Below, piece after piece: positions 1 to 5,554 of a DNA stretch of 10,067 nucleotides (its first letter is position 1; each line of letters begins with the position of its first letter). Below the pieces are notes generated by a model. The model searched no databases. It saw only the letters and a program-made list of their open reading frames with translations, and was not told where the DNA came from. Position numbers and translations under genes: made by a program. The stretch covers positions 1-10,067 of the forward strand of contig CALKWH010000112.1 of assembly GCA_938004375.1 (NCBI GenBank), written 5' to 3'. Origin of the DNA: an uncultured Pseudomonadota bacterium (GTDB taxonomy: Bacteria; Myxococcota_A; Polyangia; HGW-17).

Positions 1-43
1 TCGTATTCGGTGACTGGAGTTCAGACGTGTGCTCTTCCGATCT
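1..43 (-). other. Untrimmed Illumina adapter with sample index (artefact)
   Basis: Bases 10-43 are the reverse complement of the 34-base TruSeq index-read adapter that begins AGATCGGAAGAGC. Bases 2-9 are the reverse complement of an 8-base index, CGAATACG, and base 1 continues into the constant adapter. The same sequence in opposite orientation ends the contig at 10023-10067. This is library-construction sequence, not genome, so biological sequence starts at 44. Confidence 0.98.
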
Positions 44-2518
44 GAGCCGGGACGGAAGAAATACTACGTCCTGGAGATGTTCCCGTACCCGTCCGGCAAG
101 CTCCACATGGGGCACGTGCGCAACTACAGCATCGGGGACGTCGTCGCCCGCACGCGCCGCGCCATGGGCTTCAACGTGCTCTATCCGATGGGCTGGGACG
201 CCTTCGGCCTGCCCGCCGAGAACGCGGCCATCAAGGCCCACGTGCACCCCGCGCAGTGGACCTACGCCAACATCCGGCAGATGCGCGCCCAGCTCAAGGC
301 CCTGGGTTACAGTTACGACTGGGAGCGCGAGGTCGCCACCTGCCACCCCGAATACTTCCGCTGGGAGCAGAAGGTCTTCACGGAAATGATGGACCGCGGC
401 CTGGCGTACCGCAAGAGCTCGTTCGTGAACTGGTGCCGGTCGTGCCAGACCGTGCTCGCCAACGAGCAGGTCGAGGACGGCGCCTGCTGGCGCTGCGGCG
501 AGACCGTGGAGCAGCGCGAGCTGGTGCAGTGGTTCCTGCGGATCACCGCCTACGCCCAGAGCTTGCTCGACGACCTGGCGAAGCTCGAGGGTGGCTGGCC
601 CGAGAAGGTGCTCACCATGCAGCGCAACTGGATCAGCCGCTCCGAGGGCGCCCGGATCCGCTTCCCGCTGGTGAAACCGGTGGTGGGCGCAGACGAGCTC
701 GAGGTGTTCACCACGCGGCCCGACACCCTCTGGGGCGTCACCTTCATGAGCCTGGCCGCCGAGCACCCGCTGGCGCTGAAGCTGGCCGCCGGCACCGGGC
801 GCGAGGCCGAGGTGGCCGCCTTCGTGCAGAAGGTCCGCAACGAGGACCGCGCCAAGCGCACCGGCGACGACACCGAGAAGGAGGGCTGCTTCACCGGCGC
901 GTACGTGACCAACCCGGTCAACGGCCGGAAGGTGCCAGTCTACATCGCCAACTTCGTGCTCATGGACTACGGCACCGGTGCGGTCATGGCCGTGCCCGCC
1001 CACGACCAGCGCGACTTCGACTTCGCGAAAAAGTACGGCCTCCCCGTCGAGGTCGTGATCAAGAACGACGACACCCCCGCCGACGGCGCGCTGCTCACGG
1101 CCGCCATGGTGGAGCCCGGCACGATGGTGAACTCCGGCCCCATGGACGGCGAGCCCTCGGAGGCGGGCAAGGCGAAGGTCATCGCCCACCTGAAGGAGCG
1201 GGGCTTCGGCGAGGGCACCGTTCATTTCCGGCTGCGCGACTGGGGCATCTCCCGGCAGCGCTACTGGGGCGCCCCGATCCCGGTCATCCACTGCCCGGCC
1301 TGCGGCATCGTGAAGGTCCCGGCCGAGCAGTTGCCCGTGACCCTGCCCGACGACGTGGACTGGGCCTCCTACGAGGGCGGCTCCCCGCTCGTGCACCACC
1401 CCACATGGAAGCACGTGGCCTGCCCCCAGTGCGGCGGCCCGGCCGAGCGCGACTGCGACACCATGGACACGTTCATGGAGAGCTCGTGGTACTTCCTGCG
1501 CTACACCAGCCCGCGCTGCACCACGGGCGTGTTCGACCCCGCCTCGGTGGACTACTTCGCTCCCGTGGACCAGTACATCGGTGGCGTCGAGCACGCGGTC
1601 ATGCATCTGCTGTACGCCCGCTTCTTCACCAAGGTGCTGCGCGACCTGGGCTACGTGAAGTTCGACGAGCCCTTCCGGAACCTGCTCACCCAGGGCATGG
1701 TCACCATGCCCACCGCCCGCTGCGCCACCCACGACTGGCTGTTCCCCCACGAGGTGGACGACGCCGGACGCTGCGTCCACTGCGCCGAGCCGGCTAAGTT
1801 GGGCCGCACCGAGAAGATGTCCAAATCGAAGAAGAACGTCGTGGATCCCCAGACCTACATCGACCGGTACGGCGCGGACACCGTGCGCTTCTTCGTCCTC
1901 TCGGACTCGCCCCCCGAGCGCGATCTCGAGTGGAGCGACTCGGCGGTCGAGGGCGCCCACAAGTTCCTGCAGCGGGTGTGGCGCGTGGTCCAGGAGTGCG
2001 CCGCGGCCGCCACGTCGACGGCGGCGGTCCCGTGCGGCCCGCTCAAGACCGCCCACCGCGCGCTCAAGAAGGTCACCTCGGACATGGAGCGTTTCCACTT
2101 CAACACCGCGCTGGCCGAGCTGCGCGTGCTGTTCAACGAGCTGGCCAACTTCAAGCCCGGGAGCGATGCCGAGCGCACGGCCGCCTACGAGGCCGCCTGC
2201 CTGGGCGTCCAGATGCTCGCGCCGTTCGCGCCGCACCTGGGCGAGGAGTGCTGGGAGGTCCTGGGCAAGGGCACGCTGCTGGCCCGCGCGCCCTGGCCCG
2301 CCTGGGCCGAGGCCCTCATCGTCGAGGACGAGTTCGAGCTGGTGGTCCAGATCAACGGCAAGGTGCGGGACCGCCTCATGGTCCCCACCGGCGCCGCCGA
2401 GGACCGCGTCCGCGAGCTGGTGCTCGCGAGCGCGAAGACCGTCGCCTTCATCGGCGACAAGCAGGTCCGCAAGTTCATCTACATCCCCGGCCGCCTCGCC
2501 AACGTGGTGATCGGGTGA
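44..2518 (+). CDS. leuS: Leucyl-tRNA synthetase, 5' end missing
   Basis: Class I aminoacyl-tRNA synthetase that charges tRNA-Leu with leucine in the cytoplasm and edits mischarged products. An open frame can be read from a GTG at 29, but its first five residues (MLFRS) are adapter. Numbering from that GTG, the ATP-binding HMGH is at 26-29 and KMSKS at 596-600. The CP1 editing site shows TTRPDT at 228-233 and the conserved Asp of HDQRD at 326; T233 and D326 have the same spacing as E. coli T252 and D345. The C-terminal tail ends in the usual VNGKVR-like segment (QINGKVRD) and [13 protein letters not shown]. Zinc-type Cys pairs lie at 136/139 with 153/156 and at 422/425 with 465/468. A further C565-x2-H568...C582-x2-C585 set lies just before KMSKS. 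By alignment to E. coli LeuRS (860 aa), about 28 N-terminal residues are missing. The stop overlaps the Nudix start, indicating co-transcription. Confidence 0.98.
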   Translation, partial: EPGRKKYYVLEMFPYPSGKLHMGHVRNYSIGDVVARTRRAMGFNVLYPMGWDAFGLPAENAAIKAHVHPAQWTYANIRQMRAQLKALGYSYDWEREVATCHPEYFRWEQKVFTEMMDRGLAYRKSSFVNWCRSCQTVLANEQVEDGACWRCGETVEQRELVQWFLRITAYAQSLLDDLAKLEGGWPEKVLTMQRNWISRSEGARIRFPLVKPVVGADELEVFTTRPDTLWGVTFMSLAAEHPLALKLAAGTGREAEVAAFVQKVRNEDRAKRTGDDTEKEGCFTGAYVTNPVNGRKVPVYIANFVLMDYGTGAVMAVPAHDQRDFDFAKKYGLPVEVVIKNDDTPADGALLTAAMVEPGTMVNSGPMDGEPSEAGKAKVIAHLKERGFGEGTVHFRLRDWGISRQRYWGAPIPVIHCPACGIVKVPAEQLPVTLPDDVDWASYEGGSPLVHHPTWKHVACPQCGGPAERDCDTMDTFMESSWYFLRYTSPRCTTGVFDPASVDYFAPVDQYIGGVEHAVMHLLYARFFTKVLRDLGYVKFDEPFRNLLTQGMVTMPTARCATHDWLFPHEVDDAGRCVHCAEPAKLGRTEKMSKSKKNVVDPQTYIDRYGADTVRFFVLSDSPPERDLEWSDSAVEGAHKFLQRVWRVVQECAAAATSTAAVPCGPLKTAHRALKKVTSDMERFHFNTALAELRVLFNELANFKPGSDAERTAAYEAACLGVQMLAPFAPHLGEECWEVLGKGTLLARAPWPAWAEALIVEDEFELVVQINGKVRDRLMVPTGAAEDRVRELVLASAKTVAFIGDKQVRKFIYIPGRLANVVIG

Positions 2519-3003
2519 CCACCAAAGGCGTATCCACATCCACAGGTGGAGATTCGTCCTCGAATCTCCAGGGATGCGCAGCATCCACGGTAGTGGCTGC
2601 CGTCATCCTCGACGACCGGGGGCGGGTGCTCATGGGCCTGCGCCCCGTGGGCAAGCGCCTGGGCGGGCTGTGGGAGTTCCCCGGGGGCAAGCTCGAGCCC
2701 GGGGAGACGCCCGAGGCCTGCCTGGTCCGGGAGATCAAAGAGGAGCTGGGCGTCACCGCCCATGTCGGCGCGCGCCTCGACGAGTGCGTGCACGCCTACG
2801 AGTTCGGCACCATCCGGTTGATCGCGTTCGCCGTCGAGCTCGTCGACGGCTCGCCCGCGCCCCTGGACCACGAGCGCCTGGACTGGGTGGATCCCGAAGC
2901 GCTCGACACCCTCGAGCTCACCCCCGCCGACCGGCCGCTTTTGCCCGCGATCCGGGCCCACGCCGTCGCTCGCGGGCCGAACCCGTGCCCGGCCCGCGGT
3001 TGA
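2515..3003 (+). CDS. MutT-type Nudix hydrolase
   Basis: Predicted (deoxy)nucleoside triphosphate pyrophosphohydrolase of 162 residues; MutT-like enzymes remove oxidised or non-canonical nucleotides such as 8-oxo-dGTP. The Nudix box is intact at residues 58-80 (G-x5-E-x7-REIKEELGV), preceded by the MutT-like GLWEFPGG. The C-terminal part has a [24 protein letters not shown] ending. The chosen start is the GTG at 2515, whose GTGA overlaps the leuS stop, implying translational coupling; no separate ribosome-binding site is needed. Residues 4-25 are unusual: Ser/Thr/Gly-rich, with A/T-ending codons (GTA, ACA, GGA, AAT, GCA) rare elsewhere in the gene, and encoded by a cluster of hairpins. The only later in-frame start before the domain is GTG 2593, which would cut into the first beta strand. 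Exact substrate cannot be told from sequence. Confidence 0.9.
   Translation: MTTKGVSTSTGGDSSSNLQGCAASTVVAAVILDDRGRVLMGLRPVGKRLGGLWEFPGGKLEPGETPEACLVREIKEELGVTAHVGARLDECVHAYEFGTIRLIAFAVELVDGSPAPLDHERLDWVDPEALDTLELTPADRPLLPAIRAHAVARGPNPCPARG
2532..2588. repeat. Cluster of small perfect hairpins inside the Nudix 5' end
   Basis: Three inverted repeats are packed into 57 bases. TCCAC/GTGGA lie at 2539-2543 and 2546-2550. A 10-bp perfect stem, TGGAGATTCG at 2547-2556 with its complement at 2561-2570, has loop TCCT. GGATGC/GCATCC lie at 2572-2577 and 2581-2586 with loop GCA. The word ATCCAC occurs three times (2532, 2538, 2583). The first two hairpins share bases and cannot both form. The patch is richer in A/T than its surroundings. 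It could be a palindromic repeat inserted in frame, or a structured mRNA segment controlling Nudix translation; no T-run follows, so it is not a simple terminator. Confidence 0.7.
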
Positions 3004-3011
3004 ATTATTCC

Positions 3012-3040
3012 TTGTGGTTGGGTAACGAAAGTCGTAACAT
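3012..3040 (+). promoter_or_regulatory. Candidate sigma-70-type promoter for the PLP enzyme gene
   Basis: The 63-base gap after the Nudix stop is clearly richer in A/T than its neighbours. TTGTGG at 3012-3017 and TAACAT at 3035-3040 are separated by 17 bases, resembling -35 and -10 boxes with 4 of 6 matches in the -10. The match is weak enough that read-through from leuS remains possible. Confidence 0.35.
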
Positions 3041-3052
3041 TCCAGCCTCTTG

Positions 3053-3059
3053 AGGAGGT
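3053..3059 (+). promoter_or_regulatory. Strong Shine-Dalgarno for the PLP enzyme
   Basis: AGGAGGT is a full anti-SD match, 7 bases before the ATG at 3067. It fixes that start and suggests high translation, in contrast to the genes on either side, which have no clear ribosome-binding site. Confidence 0.9.
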
Positions 3060-3066
3060 CTGATAT

Positions 3067-4524
3067 ATGTACAATCCCGTCGAACTGCATTTCAACGAAG
3101 AGATCATCAAAATTACGGCCCAGCGTTGCCGCGAGCGCAACATCCGCATCCCGACGTTCGCCGAGCAGAAGAACCCCGACTCCATCCCCGAGAGCGTGAA
3201 GAAGCGCCTCCCCTCGGTGGGCCTGTGGGACTTCGACCCAATCAACCTGCACCGCATCACCTGGAAGAACGACGTCAAGACCGGCCTGTTCGGCGGCGTG
3301 AACCACCTGGAGTTCCCGACCTCGATCACCGGGGTCAAGGCCCGCGTCATCGGCCTGGTGGGCAAGTACTTCCCCACCGGCGCCCACAAGGTCGGCGCGG
3401 CCTTCGGGTGCCTGGTGCCCCGCCTGATCACGGGCGAGTTCAACCCCCTCACGCACCGCGCGGTGTGGCCCTCCACGGGCAACTACTGCCGCGGCGGCGC
3501 CTTCGACTGCGCGCTGCTGGCCTGCACGCCGGTGGCGATCCTGCCCGCCGAGATGAGCCAGGAGCGGTTCGACTGGCTGCGCAGCATCGGCTCCGAGGTC
3601 ATCGCTACCCCGGGCTCCGAGAGCAACGTCAAGGAGATCTACGACAAGTGCTGGGAGATCCGGAACACCGACAAGAACGCGGTGATCTTCAACCAGTTCG
3701 ACGAGTTCGGCAACTGCATCTGGCACTACGAGGTCACGGCCTCGGCCATCCTCGAACTGTTCGAGAAGCTCGCCGCCCCCGGGCAGCGCTTCGCCGGCTA
3801 CGTGAGCGCCACCGGCTCGGCGGGCACCATTGGCGCGGGCGAGCGGCTGCGCAAGGCCTTCCCGTCGATGAAGATGGTCGCCACCGAGGCGCTGCAGTGC
3901 CCCACCCTGTACATGAACGGCTTCGGCGCCCACCGCATCGAGGGGATCGGCGACAAGCACGTGCCCTGGATCCACAACGTGCGCAACACCGACGCCGTGG
4001 CCGCCATCGACGACGAGGACACGATGCGCGTGTACCGTATGTTCAACGAGCCCGCCGGCCTCGAGTACCTGAAGTCCCAGGGCGTGTCCGCGGACGTGAT
4101 CGAGCAGCTCCCGCTGGTGGGCATCTCGGGCGTGTGCAACATGCTCGCCGCCGTCAAGACCGCCAAGTACTTCGAGATGGACGAGAAGGACGTGATCTTC
4201 ACCATCCTCACGGATTCCTCCGAGATGTACGGCTCGCGCATCCAGGAGATGAACGCCGAGCGCGGTCCCTTCACCCGCGACCACGCCGTGATCACCTACG
4301 AGGGCTCCCTCGTGAAGCAGGGCAAGGAGCACTACCGCGAGCTCAACTACTGGGATCGCAAGGCGCTGCACAACCTGAAGTACTTCACCTGGGTCGAGCA
4401 GCAGGCCAAGGATCCCCGCGACCTCGACGAACTGTGGCACCCCGAGTTCTGGGACCGCATCTTCTCCGTCGTGCCCGAGTGGGAGAAGGCCATCATCGAG
4501 TTCAACAAGCTCGTCGGACTGTAG
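3067..4524 (+). CDS. Fold-type II PLP-dependent enzyme, substrate unknown (cysteine synthase/TrpB-like)
   Basis: A 485-residue cytosolic enzyme of the tryptophan synthase beta / cysteine synthase superfamily, which performs beta-replacement or elimination on amino acids using pyridoxal phosphate. The likely Schiff-base lysine is K108 in PTGAHKVGAAFG, a motif like TrpB's TGAHK. S136-TGNY is in the place of the substrate-binding S/T-x-GN loop, and the glycine-rich TGSAGTIGAG at 249-258 resembles the phosphate-binding loop of cysteine synthases. A late LTDSSEMYGSR segment near residue 380 is probably also active-site related. It is longer than CysK (about 320 aa) and TrpB (about 400 aa), with an N-terminal extension of about 80 residues and a C-terminal tail rich in aromatic residues. 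The gene is preceded by a strong ribosome-binding site and followed after 7 bases by the DHH gene, so the two are probably co-transcribed. I recognise the superfamily but not a characterised member; cysteine or serine chemistry is only a guess. Confidence 0.85.
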   Translation: MYNPVELHFNEEIIKITAQRCRERNIRIPTFAEQKNPDSIPESVKKRLPSVGLWDFDPINLHRITWKNDVKTGLFGGVNHLEFPTSITGVKARVIGLVGKYFPTGAHKVGAAFGCLVPRLITGEFNPLTHRAVWPSTGNYCRGGAFDCALLACTPVAILPAEMSQERFDWLRSIGSEVIATPGSESNVKEIYDKCWEIRNTDKNAVIFNQFDEFGNCIWHYEVTASAILELFEKLAAPGQRFAGYVSATGSAGTIGAGERLRKAFPSMKMVATEALQCPTLYMNGFGAHRIEGIGDKHVPWIHNVRNTDAVAAIDDEDTMRVYRMFNEPAGLEYLKSQGVSADVIEQLPLVGISGVCNMLAAVKTAKYFEMDEKDVIFTILTDSSEMYGSRIQEMNAERGPFTRDHAVITYEGSLVKQGKEHYRELNYWDRKALHNLKYFTWVEQQAKDPRDLDELWHPEFWDRIFSVVPEWEKAIIEFNKLVGL

Positions 4525-4531
4525 TCCGCCG

Positions 4532-5413
4532 ATGCCCGACTTCCCCCACCTCGTCTTCGCCACCCCCAAGAAACTGCCTGACGCGGGCCGGCTCCAGGGA
4601 CGGGTCGCCGTGCTGGACCTGGGCTTCTGCGCCCAGGGGCTCAACCCGTCGTTCGAGGAGATGACGGGGCCCTTCCTGGCCCGCCTCGGCGAGCGGCTCT
4701 GCGCCTGGGTGGACCACCACGATCACCCGTATCACGTCCGCTACGGCCACGACCCGCGTTTCGTGCTGGCCACGAAGGATCGCGCGCCGGCCTGCGCGCC
4801 CATGGTCACCGCCGAGGTGGTGCGCCTGCTGGGCCCGGCCGACACCCTGGTGGCCCACCTGGACTTCGACGGCCTGTACAGTTGCGCCCGCTGGATCCTC
4901 GAGGGCGAGGAGCCCTACGCCGGGGCCGACGCCGACGCGGTCGCCGTGGACACCCGCGTGGGTCCGCTCACCCGCGTGGGCCGCCTGATCGACCGCGCGC
5001 TGCGCGCGAAGTTCCAGGACGCGCCGCTCAAGATCGCCGTGGTGCGCTACCTGACCACGAAGAGCCCGGCCGCGGCCGAGAACTTCCTGGACACCATCCG
5101 CGAGGCCGCCCTGGTCTACGACCGGCTAGAGGCCGACACCCTGGCCTGGGCCGGGCGCTTCACGGTGCGCCACGACGTGGCCTTCGTGAGCGTCCCGGAC
5201 GGCGTGAGGTTCGACAAGACCGAGCTCCTGCTGCGGGGGCAGGCCCTCGCGAAGGTGGCCGTGGTGGAGAGCTCGGGTTCCCTCACCCTGGCCGCGGACT
5301 TCCACTCCGACGTGAACTTCCTGGAGTTGTTCGGGCTGGGCGGCGGCATGCCCACCCGCGTGACGATCCCCTCGGCCCGCAAGGCCGAGGTCCTGGAAAA
5401 ATTGGGATACTGA
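4532..5413 (+). CDS. DHH/DHHA1-type phosphoesterase-like protein with permuted motif order
   Basis: A 293-residue protein with the hallmarks of DHH phosphoesterases (metal-dependent hydrolases of oligonucleotides, cyclic dinucleotides, pAp or polyphosphate), but arranged unusually. VAVLDLG at 25-31 looks like motif II and VDHHDH at 60-65 is motif III, followed by a helix APACAPMV. Only then comes HLDFDGLYSCA at 109-119, which has the form of motif I and normally sits at the N-terminus. AVAVDTRVGPL near residues 136-146 matches the strand that usually follows motif I. The last part (SLTLAADFHSDVNFL...GLGGGMP, GGGMP at 270-274) resembles the DHHA1 substrate-binding domain, with Met where GGGH has His. 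The start ATG lies 7 bases after the PLP gene stop and has no clear Shine-Dalgarno, so translation is probably coupled. No signal peptide is seen; a cytosolic role is inferred. Substrate unknown. Confidence 0.75.
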   Translation: MPDFPHLVFATPKKLPDAGRLQGRVAVLDLGFCAQGLNPSFEEMTGPFLARLGERLCAWVDHHDHPYHVRYGHDPRFVLATKDRAPACAPMVTAEVVRLLGPADTLVAHLDFDGLYSCARWILEGEEPYAGADADAVAVDTRVGPLTRVGRLIDRALRAKFQDAPLKIAVVRYLTTKSPAAAENFLDTIREAALVYDRLEADTLAWAGRFTVRHDVAFVSVPDGVRFDKTELLLRGQALAKVAVVESSGSLTLAADFHSDVNFLELFGLGGGMPTRVTIPSARKAEVLEKLGY

Positions 5414-5494
5414 CAGCCGTGGTTTTCCCCGGGTAAAGCGCCCGGCCCCCTGTCGCCAAGCTACCTGGGATGGCATATTTCCATCATAAGCTAG

Positions 5495-5543
5495 CCCCCT
5501 GTAGAATGCCGAATTGCGGAGCAATTCCGCATTCTACGGGGGG
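5495..5543. terminator. Large palindrome between convergent genes, probable bidirectional terminator
   Basis: Arms 5495-5517 and 5521-5543 form a 23-position stem with loop GGA, containing one C-C mismatch (5510/5528) and one T-G wobble (5500/5538). The core GTAGAATGC pairs with GCATTCTAC and GAATTGC with GCAATTC, flanked by C5 and G5-G6 runs. It begins 12 bases beyond the S41 stop on the minus strand and about 80 bases after the DHH stop on the plus strand. There is no T-run on either side, so it is not a textbook Rho-independent terminator. In the same spacer, CCGGG/CCCGG (5429-5445) and GATGG/CCATC (5469-5485) form weaker hairpins, and GCCCCCTGT is repeated directly at 5445 and 5494. Confidence 0.6.
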
Positions 5544-5554
5544 ATTCGGGGGCG

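Noticed and set aside
2593..3003. Shorter Nudix gene starting at GTG 2593
   Set aside because: It would begin inside the first beta strand and has no nearby Shine-Dalgarno, while GTG 2515 gives the common stop-start overlap. Kept only as an alternative because the 5' segment is atypical.
3067..4524. Assignment of the PLP enzyme as TrpB
   Set aside because: TGAHK is TrpB-like, but the glycine loop and substrate loop differ, no trpA or other trp gene is nearby, and the length is unusual.
2479..4644. Very long minus-strand open frame (721 codons) opposite the Nudix and PLP genes
   Set aside because: It lies antisense to genes with clear family motifs, has a His/Gly/Val/Leu-biased composition with no recognisable domain, and is explained by lack of stop codons in GC-rich DNA.
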